A program made the position numbers and the translations under genes. A stretch of DNA of 64,000 nt from Sanghuangporus weigelae (taxonomy: Eukaryota; Basidiomycota; Agaricomycetes; Hymenochaetales; Hymenochaetaceae), in contig CP137327.1 in the NCBI GenBank assembly GCA_033182465.1, positions 1,736,001 to 1,800,000 on the forward strand. Reading direction: 5' to 3'. The stretch's first letter is position 1; every line of letters begins with the position of its first letter. The notes under the pieces were generated by a model that was not told the origin of the DNA, did no database searches, and was given only the letters and a program-made list of their open reading frames with translations. Positions 12,260 to 24,400 of this stretch are shown piece after piece.

Positions 12260-13970
12260 ATGCTATTTTCAGACAGCCATTTGCCCCTTCGTGAAGGCCA
12301 ATTATACAGATATTATTTCTATTTCTTTCATTTGCACCAGACGAGTACCTTCAGTGCAAAGCGTTCATCCCAAAAAGTCCGTCTCGCCCTTCTTGATGAA
12401 CGCGTCAAGAGCATCCTCGATTTTGTCATCTCCTCCAACGATATCTATAGCAAGACCCGCTGCATCTGGTCTGTCCGCGAGTAAAGCCAGAGTATAAGCG
12501 ACGTCATCACTCTGTCCGCATAATAGGTTTGAAATTAGAACAAAAAACTTCAATATTTGGAGCTTACGGATATCGTATTCTTCAGGTGGACTTTACCAAT
12601 GGACGCCTTTCCGGTACCAGGTCCGTACGAGAACCAACCAGGGCGTAGAATAGTCCATTTGAAGGCGGTGCGTTGAACGAGATTCTTGTCTGCATCGTAC
12701 TTGGCTTGTATATACACTGGTGAGGATTTTCTGAGCCCCTCCGAGATTGCTTTGTCTTCGTCGTTCTACCCGCATGACAAAGCATATTAGTGTAGGCACA
12801 ATTTGGGCAAAGAGGAAACGGACATAGTGTGCGGGGATGACGTTCGGATCTCTGATATCGATAGCAGAGACAAGGATAAGCCTCGGTTTCTCTCCTCTGA
12901 CCAGTTCGATAGCATCAAAGACTTTGAGCGCGCCTTCATAATCCACTTTGCGTGTCCTTTTCAGTCCACTACCAGCGGCCGAGAAATACACGATATCCTT
13001 ATTCTCGAAGGCTTCAGCAAACTTTTCTTTGGGATCGTCTTCTAATGAAAGAACTAGTGGAGATGCCCCAGTTCCGCGCACGTCTTCGGTATGTCGAGGA
13101 TTCCGGAAGATTGAGAGGACTTGGGTGTTGGGCCTGGCTGAAAGTATGCGAGCAAGACGCATGGCGATCTGAATAATAGTTTGGTTTGTCATGCGTGTAT
13201 CTGCTATAAATTAACCTCTTACGTTTCCATGTCCACCGACTATAGCAACCTTCAGCAAGTTCGACATGGTTGTACGTTGTTGAGTTATAGGGCTACACAT
13301 ATCGACGACATATAGTACTTCGGAGAACGTGATATTACTAATTGGCATTCCGTCTCCCGCCGACAACTTCCAAAATACCTTTCCAGTCCAACGAAATGCT
13401 CCTCGTCGGGGATACTTCGGAAGAACATTTCCGTGCACCAAAGTAGACTTATTGATAAGGAGCTGAATATTAGTGCTTTGACTTTAGACCTGGCTTGTCG
13501 GTGGCGAGCGATCACATACAGCTGGTTCCAAAAAAGTGTTCCTGTTTGTTCGGCATCCCCGTATATACTATAGTACTAAATGATGGATGCGACCTCCTCA
13601 ATCTGCGAACTGAGCCTTTATCAGAAATAACCAAGATCAGAAATGTGCTATGAGTTCCCAGCACCAACTTGATGCAATTTGTGGTACATGTATCCATCCG
13701 CAAGGCAGATGCGTCGCCCAAAAGAGAATTTGAGAGGATGGGTCGACCATTTTCCATAAAGAGCACTTTTTTGAATCGCATATACATCACGGTGGCGTAC
13801 CCATGCCCCAGTGTCCAAGTAGTTTCAAGGGGTGTTGGCACATCTATGAGCTTTGGCATTGCCCAACGGCCACCGTACCTCAGTAGGTATCTTATCGCCG
13901 TGAAGGATTGTTACAGAGAATACGGATGGTATTTCCCCCAAACTAGGACCTCGCGGTGCCTGACGGTGAA
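12260..13970. repeat. Tandem duplication unit 2 (NmrA-like gene plus flanks)
   Basis: Second copy of the unit at 10105-11735. Exons are far more similar than introns and flanks, where only short blocks align, suggesting an older duplication with purifying selection on the coding part. Confidence 0.7.
12365..13267 (-). CDS. NAD(P)-binding NmrA/SDR-like protein, copy 2
   Basis: Four exons (13267-13223, 13168-12824, 12765-12568, 12511-12365), introns of 54, 58 and 56 nt, 244 residues. The intron positions and phases match copy 1 exactly. It shares the N-terminal VGGHGNV loop, the LSARPNTQVLSIFRNP strand-helix, VSAIDIRDPNVIPAHY and the final IKKGETDFLG. Differences cluster in the third exon (LRPGWFSYGPGTG versus LRPSGLSNEPGTG in copy 1), the region that lines the substrate pocket in this family, so the two may act on different ligands; that is inference. 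Both reading frames look intact. Confidence 0.85.
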
Positions 13971-14504
13971 TCATCGTTATTCAGTCTTGAAATCTGCTCT
14001 GATGTTCAAATTAATGTTGGGGAGAGACTCGTTCTCGTTCTAAAGGACATAGAATAAGGCTTTCTTTATATGTAATTTATGAGTTAATTTGGAGGCTAAA
14101 CGCCACTACACGTGACTTCTAGTATGGTTCCGAAAGTGGATTGTCCCGAACAACCATAACCTGAACTGCCCACCACATCTTCGTTAAAGGCGACATCAAC
14201 GGCAGCCAACAGAACGCTGGGGACGGCGTTGGCCGCATTCTTACAAAGGAGGAAACATTCTAGCACTCTATGTGGTTCATGCCGTGTCTCTAGAGTTCAA
14301 CTTTGTCTGGCAACTTTCCTAGTTGAAGGGCCGCAAAAACACTACCAATACCGGACAACAGTATAGCGAACAAAACGTTTTGTCGAAGAGTTCTGAAGGA
14401 CGGGCAGCTCATCTGAGCTGGTGGAGGGCGGTTTATTTGGGGATTGCGGTGCGTAAAACTCCCTCTTTGCCCTATTCTCTGACGCTCATGCAGCGTTTAG
14501 GACG
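13971..14504. other. Upstream region of the serine-rich gene
   Basis: A plausible GT...AG intron (about 14450-14495) ends 10 nt before the ATG at 14505, so a non-coding first exon may lie near 14320-14449. No protein gene is supported. Confidence 0.35.
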
Positions 14505-17500
14505 ATGGACGAGTTTGGCTTTCGCAGCACATCCGGAGACTCACTCTCAGTCTCATACACCCCGTCAGCTTCGTCACCTGCATCCCGAAAGACCTCGGCA
14601 TCTCGAAGCAATGTTTCTCTTTACCTTTCTCAACCCTCTCGCTTGCCTTCGCTAGGTGGGTCTTCCATTGGGCACAGCCCAGCTCCAGTTTCCTCTAGGG
14701 CAAACGGAAAAGGTCCAGTCACGCCTACTACCTCCTCTGGTTTGGGAAGTGTTGGCATTGGTAGACTTCGTTCATTGCGAAACATGCTGCCATTTGGTCC
14801 CAAGCAGCCGAACGACAACAGCAATGCCGCACCATCTTCCACGCCACTCTCTCGCAAGCCAACCAATCCACCTGTCTCGTCCACGCCAGCGCAGGCTGTT
14901 GATCTCAAACACAGGAGAAGTAGCTCATCAATCCCCACGTCATCCGGGGCGGGGGGTGCCTCAAAACATGGTTTCTTGTCAGTCGGTCGACGTACTTCCT
15001 TTTCTCTCCAAAAAGAGAAGACGCTTCCTGCTCTTCCATCCTTATCTCGTTCTCACTCGGAAGACCTTGGACCACATGGTGCACCTATAATGACTATATC
15101 ATATTCAACAACTAGTCCAAGCAAAGTCGACGATGCTCGAGGAGGATTATCTTTACCAGACGATCCCTTCAGGAAGCCTTCTCCAAGTGGTAAGTCAATT
15201 GCAATATTATGCGAACCTACGTCTTAAGACATCTAGTAGCCGCTGCTACCACGTTTTTCCAACGTGGTTCATCGCGCGAGGAATTTGGGACGGCAAGGTC
15301 TCGCGGCGACCTGTCGACTATCATCGAGTCAGAATTATCCAATCTGTCCATATTGAAGCATTCTCCGCCCTTGAATCCCTATCAGGAAGACTGCGTACAG
15401 GCGCAGGAGGACAACGAAAGCGACAAGCAGATGCTTGCCCAACTAGCCGAACAAGACGGTAAAAATAACAATTTGTCGATCATGCACGGTCAGGATACGG
15501 ACGTAACTGCTGCAACTGCCGACTTGAGTACTTCATGGGAGGCGGGAGTCAAAGAACTTCGACAGTCCCTTCATTTGCGTGTGCCAGGTGACAGATACTC
15601 GGAAGACGGTCGCATATCTCCTTCATCATTTTCTGTTTCGCCAGTTTCTGACCCTCCGTCTGCTCAAGAACCAACGCCTCCAACGTCAGTACCTGTGACT
15701 TCTAAGTCTGAAGTTCAGTTGGACTCTCCAGAGGCCGAACAGGAAGGCGAAGTAAGCTTCGAACTTTCAAAAGTCGATCCTGATCTCGCAGCTCTTCTCG
15801 ATCACGCGAAACGTTCATCACGCATCGAAGACGTCATAGTCGCTGCAGCGGACTTGATTGAACCCCCACCTCCCATGAATTCTTCTCCGTCAGCGTCTTC
15901 TTCTCCGGAGCCGGATGACCATGGTATCCGATTGAGTGCCGACCTTGAGGACAAGTGGGACGCGGAAACTTCGTCTCGCAGGGCTTCTACAAACTCTCGC
16001 AGGAGATCAGTCGGAATGCAATCATCGCCTGTTCGGAGGTCGCGGCCCTCCTCGCTCGTGCTATCATCAGACTCGCTTCCTATTGCTCACCGTCCGAGGA
16101 AGACGTCCATCGAAAGGACTCCCATGAATAGCAATGCACGGCAGTTTCGTCTTTCTCCCACACCTCGCTCAGGCTCCACATCGCCTCGAACGTCATATGA
16201 GGACCTCACTGAAACGATACGGAGACCTGGTGTACTTGGTACCTCGCACTCGGGAAAACGTCGTGCCCACGCAGCACGACTCTACGAGATGCCTTCCCGC
16301 CCGAGCACCGCTGGAAGTACTCACATGGGCCGTATATCCTCTGAGGGTGGCCGTCCGTTCCTCAACAGTGCACGGACTAGCGAAGGAAGACCTCCAAGAG
16401 TTTACTCACCGACTTCGCGTTCACGCCCTACTACCTCCCTCGGAATGTCATCGCGGACGCAAAACGCGACGGCCGGTGACCATCCTGAGAGACCTGCGAC
16501 GGCTTTGAGCTCTATTGGACGGGGCCCACCTCCGGTACCGCAAAGAAGCCGGAAGCGCAGCCTCAGTGCAACAACGGACCGGCGTCACCAGCACCCCAAT
16601 GCTCCAGATTGGATGGGTCCACGAACTGTTCGGGCATTCGCTGCTGCAGGTCTGCTCAATGGTAATACTGATCATACAAAAGAGCGGAATGTCCCTACTC
16701 CGATTCCTTCGCGTGCGGAGTCGCGTGTGCGAATGACGAACTCCCGACCAAGTTTTGACTGCGATCATCGTTCGTTGCAGACAGAAGGCGGTGCGACAAG
16801 TTCGTATGCTCCTTCCCGGGTTGGGTTTTCTGAGCGCAGCCAGCCGCCGCCTATAGGTCGTCGACGTGCCTCGTCACGCACTATGACGGTAGCAGAAGTC
16901 GCGTCGACCCGGGTCGAGAGTCCCGTGACGAGCATTACGTCGTCAAGTAATGCAAGAACCGTGTTTTCTTCGTCGACAGCTACATCGTTATCATGCAGTT
17001 CTCCGCATCAGCAATATCAGGTAGCTCATCTGGAGTCCGAAATGTCTTCCCTGAAGGACAAGCATTCAGCGGAAATGGCAGCAATCTTGTCAGCTTTGGC
17101 GGATTCCCAACGAACATCAAAATTGCTGAGAGACGAAAATTCTCAGTTACAGGGACGAATACGGGATCTTGAAGAGCAACTTGCCGATTTAGCTGAACTA
17201 CTAGAAGAAGCCCGTCGCCAGCCTCCGCCTCCGCCGTTGCCTAGTTCACTGACACGCTCTCTACTACGGCAACATCGGTCTAGTCCTCAAGGAAGCCCCA
17301 AAGGCAGCCCTTCTAGGAATAGCGCCTTCGTCAGGTCTCCCGTCGATTCGCTTGCAAGTGACTACGATGCTATAGACACTCATACGACCATGCGTGAAAA
17401 TGGTGGACTGCTAACTCCGAACTTCCTGCCGTCATCTTTATTGCAATCTCGCGAAAATAGGTCGCGAACGCGCGCGAGTACCACATCATCTGTTTTCCCT

Positions 17501-17839
17501 GTCCTTCCGAGTAATATGTCGATGCTGCTCCACGATGATGGAAGTGACTCGTATTCAAACTCATCGGGTGGGCTCGCGTTGCTGCAGTCAAATGCATATG
17601 CATCGTCCGCGGGTTCCCCTGCCGCATCACCTACTCTCAATGTCAATCGTCTGGTGACATCTTCCTCTATCCCTACCGAAAAGAGTCGGCACGCGACGAC
17701 GCTATCTTTGTCCTCTATTGAAATGTCCATGCTATCTTCTCTTCCAGGCTCACCCAAGAGTCTGAAGCTCAAGCCCGAGCACGAAAGGCATCTATGCGAT
17801 CTTAAAAGTCTTGATTTCAGTGTTATTGATTCTGATTAA
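14505..17839 (+). CDS. Long serine-rich low-complexity protein with a coiled coil
   Basis: Two exons (14505-15189 and 15237-17839) with a 47-nt intron give 1095 residues starting MDEFGFRSTSGDS. Most of the protein is Ser/Pro/Arg-rich and probably disordered, with many basic S/T-P sites. One heptad-like segment, from about residue 815 (VAHLESEMSSLKDKH) through IRDLEEQLADLAELLEEARR, is a likely coiled coil, followed by a proline run (PPPPPLP). I recognise no catalytic domain. The composition suggests a scaffold or cytoskeleton/polarity-associated protein regulated by phosphorylation, but this is inference. A degraded partial copy lies inverted at 55.88-56.87 kb, covering the middle of the protein up to the coiled coil. 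The start is chosen as the first ATG after a candidate 5' UTR intron. Confidence 0.82.
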
Positions 17840-18585
17840 TTCCTCCAGTTCATTCGTTTGATTTACTCTTTTTGGGATGTAATTTATCATATCGTTTTAT
17901 TCGCCGATTTGTTTGCACGCACATATATACCCCTCTCCGTCAATATCCCATCATTCCTCATCTTTACCTCTCTAGATACTGACTTGATAACTGTTCTAAT
18001 TGTTACTAGCCTGGGTGCTTTTGACGCTTGCTCATTTTGACTATTCTTTTTCAATTCGCTCTTTTCGTTCGTCCGCTCCTTTTCATTTCTTCTTCCTCCA
18101 GGGTCTTTAAGCTATATGAGATGGACAATATGTGCCCCTTTGGATGGATTATCGTCTCTCTGTCAATGTAACAATGCTATGCTATCATACTCTATGTGAC
18201 AATGAGGCTAGAGAGAAGAGAAGTGAGTTAGTTTGCTAATGTGAATTACCTAATGCAGTGTTCTATTCCGTCGATCCGGACTTCATTATATTCATTCTAC
18301 TTGTTCATTACCGTCAACATCTCCCGTCTCGTCGATTATCCTTGCACTTCGTCGGCTTCCATTTTCATGTGTCAATACTCCATCTAACTCTTCTGACTTG
18401 TTTGGGACTTTGGCCAAGCCTAGCGTGGGCCTGGGGTCGCTCTTTGTTGTTCATACCCGGGATAAACGACTGAAGTTTGCTATTTACTTTACGCGCTTAT
18501 AATCTCATCGCGGGAATCCTTGAGCATACTACCAGGATATTCTTCTTCATTAGGGATTTGGGCCCGAATATCCTAATCCGTTTTT
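17840..18585. other. 3' flank of the serine-rich gene and promoter of the Iml2-like gene
   Basis: T-rich and pyrimidine-rich sequence with no coding signal, as expected for a terminator region followed by a fungal promoter. Confidence 0.4.
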
Positions 18586-21203
18586 ATGAATTCTGTGCCC
18601 GCCCCTAAAGTATCTTCCGATTACACGCCGGAGAAGGCACTAGATGACCTTCCTGCTATCAGGCATGCCGAAGCTCTGTTCTTCGACTCCAAGATGGTTG
18701 AGTCTGAGCAGTATTGTCTTGAACTGGACTCTAGAAAGTATGCTTTCTTCAACCCCGAATGTTCTTCTGAAAAAGGGACTCACAATGCTTTTCTATGCAG
18801 GGAAAGACTCTACGTTACCTCGGGTTATTGCCTGATTCAATGCCTGAAGGCTGTTATGTCGAATGAGGATGATGTGCGAGGATTCAATCTCTGCCCCCCT
18901 TTCACTTTACTGATGGGATTATAGGACCTCCAAGAGGCCAGTAAACAGGTCAGACATGGCAATCAGATAGCTTATCAACATCGTGCACCTTCCCCTCCAT
19001 TGTTATCTCGTATTGTGGGCCTCGTCTGGGATAACTCGGCCACGGGCGTTTCGTTTGTCAAGAGTATGACTCCTGTGCAAAGACATGCCGAACTTTTGTA
19101 TGCTGAAACGTTGTTCGCTAAGGTCAGAAACTCGTCACACGGTAGTTCGATACTCACTCATATTCAACGCAGGCTTTGCTTGGTGTCATTCGTTCAGGGA
19201 ATTGGTTGAGCTTTCTTTCAGAAGCGTAAGTCCACGTGGTACCTCATCCGGGATGCTTTCTTATGACTTGTCGTAGGCTGAGCTTCAGGTCGATGATCAA
19301 CATCTACCTCCAACTTGGGAAGTATCTTGACGTTGTCGATGCGGAGGCCGAGGCACACGGAGAAGGTCCAGAAGACCGGTCTATCGACAAAGACTTCCGC
19401 TCAGGCGTTGAGCTCGGGGTAGGTGCGTCAAACCTGTTGCTGAGCCTGATGCCTGAACGTCTTCTCGCCGTCGCCGAGATATTTGGCTACAAGGGAGATC
19501 GGGAAGCTGGCTTAAAATTGCTGATGAAAGCCGGCGGGTGGGTAAAGGGCGAGCAGAATCCTCGTGTTGGTGTCGGTATGCATCCATACTTGTCCTTGTT
19601 GTTGTGCTTCCTTCCTGTCCTAAAATTACTTTAAGATCAAGAAGGGCTGCGGAGGACTCTCGCAGATATTTGCTTACTATGTTTCCATCTCGTTCTTTCC
19701 TCCGTGACGTATCTCGGCATCGACATTGAAATAGCACAGACGATCTTGGATTGGAATATGAAACGATTTCCAAATGGTACGCCAAAACAAGTTAACTTGA
19801 CCAGTCCATATCGTTGACAGAGCGCCGGATTTAAGGCGTTTTCTTCCTTTTCGCTCAAGGACGTCTGGCAGTTCTCCGTTCACAACCTACTCTGACCATC
19901 TCCAGTCACCATCGTGCTCTTTCCATCCAGTCACAGTATCGCAGTCTCCACTACATCTCGTTCTGGGAACTCGCAATTGCTCACATGAGTCTATGGGATA
20001 TCCCAGCATCTTTAGAACAATGGCGTGCTCTTGAACGAGAAGCAACGTGGAGCAAGGCTTGCTACATCTATGGTGTTGCTTCGTGTCTCTTGCAGATGGG
20101 CTGCGATGGAGAGGAAGGCAAGGCAAGACTAAAGGAGGCGGAGGTGTTATTAGATAAGATCCCGACTGTCGTGCATAAGATCGCAGGAAAGTCGATTCCA
20201 ATAGAGGCGAGTCATCTCATATCGCATTCTAAATTTACCATGACTCTTACGGCATGCATCCATAGAAATTTGTCGCACGGAAAGCACGAAAGTTCAAAGC
20301 TCAAGGCATTCGTTTACTTCTACCCGCTCTCGAGCTCGCATACATGTTTCTGGCAATAGACCATGCTCCCCGCTCTGTCATTCTTCAAAAGATAATACCA
20401 GATATTGAAAGAAGTCTCGATATAATTCGCAAGCACAAGGACAACGAGGACGAGTATCACGGCAGTGGCCAAGGTTATTGGGATGACTTTTGCCTTGCTC
20501 ACTTCTTATATGGCGTTTGCTGGAGATTTGTAGCCTATCTGGTAAGTTATTGTCACTATCTTTACGATAATGAACGTATTGCGACAGACAGTCTAGGATA
20601 AAGATGCTCTTGTTTCTCATGATGACGAGTTCGACTCGTTGTTGAAGAAGGACGCGGTGACCAAGGCTCTGATCTCGTTTGAGCAGGTCATCAAGCATGG
20701 CAAACTGATTAAACTGGACCATTACATCATCTATCATACGCGTACGTCAAACCGTAGCTTGGTTAAGACAGCGTCCATTGACAAGATTGTTAATCTGCGA
20801 AGATTACGAGCTGGGAAGGCTACAACACTGTATGGGAGACTATGAGAAGGCTCGGCGTCATCTTGACCTTGTGTTATCAGGTGAGAACCCGACGTATACC
20901 TTTATGTTTCAAGGTCGACTGACTCCAGATCAATTGACTGTGCATCATCTTCTATAGGAAAATCTCTGGAAGAGGATCCGTCTGCCAGAAAAGTAAGATT
21001 TCGAGCCCGATTGAAAACTACACCTAGTATCAAGGATACTCAATCAGCCAATCGCCCTAAGGGCAAATACAGCATGCAGGTGAGCCACGCCTGCATTTGA
21101 CTGAATGTGTGAATTTGACCAAGTAAACTCTCAGAGCCAACTGGAGATGCGCTCTGCAGCGGCTCTGGAGGCATTAGATCAACAATATCGTGCCAGTCGA
21201 TGA
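18586..21203 (+). CDS. Iml2/TTC39-family tetratricopeptide protein
   Basis: Twelve exons can be joined in frame to 658 residues: 18586-18737, 18801-18873, 18925-19122, 19173-19225, 19277-19575, 19636-19776, 19836-20206, 20266-20541, 20597-20741, 20803-20880, 20958-21079, 21135-21203. Family landmarks in order are an N-terminal helical pair (HAEALFFDS), LSFRSMINIYLQL, a segment around LLLSLMPERLLAVAEIFGY, FPNGVFFLFAQGRLA, HYISFWELAIAHM, WSKACYIYGVASCLL, KIAGKSIPIEKF, LPALELAYMF and a C-terminal HYELGRL repeat ending in ALEALDQQY. Yeast Iml2 acts in clearance of inclusion bodies with lipid droplets; TTC39 proteins are the animal relatives. The first intron (18738-18800) is 63 nt and in frame, so it could also be retained. 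The intron at 20207-20265 begins with GC. Confidence 0.82.
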
Positions 21204-21464
21204 AAGAGGATAGTGGGTGGAATTGATTGTGGCTGGACAGAGACATATCGATGTAAAGTAATTGTGATGAGGGAGGACCTTGGACTAATAACCTCCAAGT
21301 TATCATGTAATGTGCAAAAGTGTTTCAAGTTATAACTTACAAGTACAAATTCGAGTACATAGAAACTGGGCCACGTGACCGTTCCTTGTGACGCCGTTGT
21401 TAAATATTGAAATATAATTCACATTAATTGCTTCTTTCTCTCAGACCTCCATCATCATCTTACA

Positions 21465-24400
21465 ATGTCTGGTTGCCACGGACATGCGCATCCATCGTAC
21501 CCTGAACTGAATTTTGGCCCTGGAGAGAAATGGATCAAGAGCCTGACCCAGGACAGATTGAACCAGTTCACAGGCGGTCATTTCTCAAATGTCAACCTCT
21601 CTTCAGTCCTTTTCACTCACAGACTGGACGGTCCTCCACATGTAAAACTGCAGGTCTGGAGTCCTCCCGGACTCACAAAGCCGTCCTTTGAGGAGGCCAT
21701 GAAGCAGAAGTTCCGCCTCGCGAAGAAGGGCGATTCGTTTGGACCTTCATGGACGAACCATTGGTGGAAGGTCACGTTGAACATTCCGGCTTACTGGCAG
21801 CAGTATGAGCGCGTTCAGTTCGAGTTCGATCCGGGCTGCGAGGCTATGGTATTCATGACGGGTGGGACACCACTTCAGGGCATTACAGGTGGAAATGGTA
21901 GGTGCCTTGAGTTGATACAGCAGACTTGTTCACCCAAGCTTACGTGAATTTCGACCCCTAGGCGGCGATAGACGCGTCGACCATATCATTCCGCTCGAAG
22001 CGCGGAAGGCTGGTGTGTATGAAATAGTTATCGAGAGCAGTTGCAACGGAATGTTTGGCGTTCCCACAGGAGGGGATACTATCGCACCACCAGACATGAA
22101 CCGACGTTTCACGCTAGCTAGCGCAGACCTTGTAGTTCCAAATGAAGAAGCCTGGCGCCTCTTATGGGACTTCACAACGCTGCGCGAGATAGCAGGATCG
22201 TTACCTGGTAACACTGGCTTGCAGAACAAGGCTATTGTGACTGGCAACGCGATAATGAACGCCTTCAATGCGGGGGATCCGTCGAGCATTTCTCGCGCAC
22301 GAAAGATCGCGGAGGAGGTTTTCGGAGACGACTGGCAGGCGAAGGGTGCGAACATTTATGACGGGGATGTATCTAAAGTTGATATTTGGGGAATTGGTCA
22401 TTGCCATATTGATACCGGTCCGGGCCCTTTTGCTTTATTCCTAATATGAGTAACCGAGCGTTGTTTAGCATGGCTCTGGCCGTTCCGCGTTACCCAACAG
22501 AAAGTCGCGCGGAGCTGGTCGACGCAGGTAGACCTGATGGAGCGTTATCCAGAGCACCGCTTCGCAGCATCACAAGCGCAGCAGTACAAATGGCTTGAGC
22601 AGTTATACCCGAGGCTATTCGAGCGCGTGAAGGAAAAGATCAAGACAGGCCAGTTCCATCTCGTCGGTGGAAGTTGGGTTGAGGTAAGCTTGAAAATACT
22701 GACGCCACCTGTTGACTGAATGTCTATATTAGAACGATGGCAACATGCCCTCAGGCGAGGCGCTTGTTAGGCAGTTTGTTTTCGGACAGCGTTTCTTTGA
22801 ATCGCGTTTCGGAGTTCGATGTGAGACTGCTTGGTTGCCCGATTCCTTCGGCTTGACCGGCGCATATCCACAAATCATTCGTAGTGCTGGGATGAAATAC
22901 TTCTTCACGCAAAAGCTGTCTTGGAATAATATCAATGTATTCCCTCATTCGACGTTCAACTGGGTAGGCACGGACGGCTCACAAGTTCTTTGCCATATGA
23001 CTCCGGTAAGATTGTGATCTATCGTGTCTTGTATGAAATATCGACCAAGTACTGTGTGCAGGTAGACACTTATACGGCACAAGCAACAGTCGGAGACGTT
23101 CGGAAAGGAATTGCGAACCATAAAGTAAGCCCTTCCTCACCCACGTCATATATATTTTTTTCTAATCTTCTCCTAGAATCTTGAGTCGAGCAATACTGCT
23201 CTTCTTGTTTTCGGTAATGGCGACGGCGGAGGCGGTCCGCTCAACAAGATGCTTGAGAACGTGCGTAGCTGTATATATATTGTTTACATATTCATTTCGG
23301 CTGAGATTTTCGTCATAGTTGCGACGCATTCGTGCTGCAGCGAACCAATCTCGCGAGCTTCCGATTGTCGATATGGGACACTCCATCGAGGATTTCTTCC
23401 ATGATGTCGAAGGGAAGACTGAGCATGGCAAGAACCTTCCTGCTTGGCACGGAGAGCTTTACCTTGAGTTCCACCGTGGAACATACACCTCTCATGGTGT
23501 GCATATCAACTAACAGAGTACATTTGGAGGCTAACGGGCTTTCTTCTAGGCTCTATAAAGAAAGGCAATAGGAAATCTGAGATACTCTTGAGGGACCTTG
23601 AGGTAAGCGTTATCATGAGGTTGTGAGATGAGGGTGATCTGATTCTGGTGAAGATTGTAGCGACGCTGGCATCTGCGTTGCAGCTGAAAAAGTATGATTA
23701 TCCGAAGAAGCGAATCGACGACATGTGGGAAAAGGTACTTCTTTGTCAATGTAAGTCTGTCGTATTGGATTTCTTTTCGCTCGCTTAAGCTGACTGGGCT
23801 TTGCAGTCCATGATGGTGTGTGTAGATATCGATTAACTGTATCCCTTATTAAATCGAGTGCTTCCAGTCCTCCCTGGTTCCAGCATGTGAGTATTCCATT
23901 CAAGTGCTCATCATCGAAGTTCATGTTGACGAAAAATGCAGTGGCATGGTCTACGAAGACGCAGAGCAGTACTATGAGGAAGTGCGCAAAGAAGGCAAGG
24001 CACTCATCGACGATGCTGTTGGTTCTCTTCTGCAGTCCCAGTCCGTTGCCGTCACTTGGGAAGCACCGCTGGCAGCGCCAGGATCAGGAATGCTTGTAGC
24101 GCTCAATACAACTATGTTCCCCCGTTTGGACGTTGCGCGCGTTCCGCTTACTGGATCTAGTGGAGTGCGGCTGAAGAACGTCGTCGTGCAGGCAGCAGAA
24201 GACGGAAAGAGCGGCTACGCACTGATGCAAACCTACGAGGGGCTTGGTCTTTCAGTGCCACGCGGGCTTTACGCCGACTGCAGTGCGGCGTCAGGTAAGA
24301 GGGCCAAAAGTCTTTGTTGATTCTCGTGCTGATCGTCTTAAAAAAGTGATCAGCACATCCAATGGCGACTTGGTTCTACAAAACGCGTACGTTGAACTGA

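Noticed and set aside
7386-13267. A secondary-metabolite cluster made of the acyltransferase and NmrA-like genes
   Set aside because: No synthase, P450 or transporter lies nearby, so adjacency alone is not enough.
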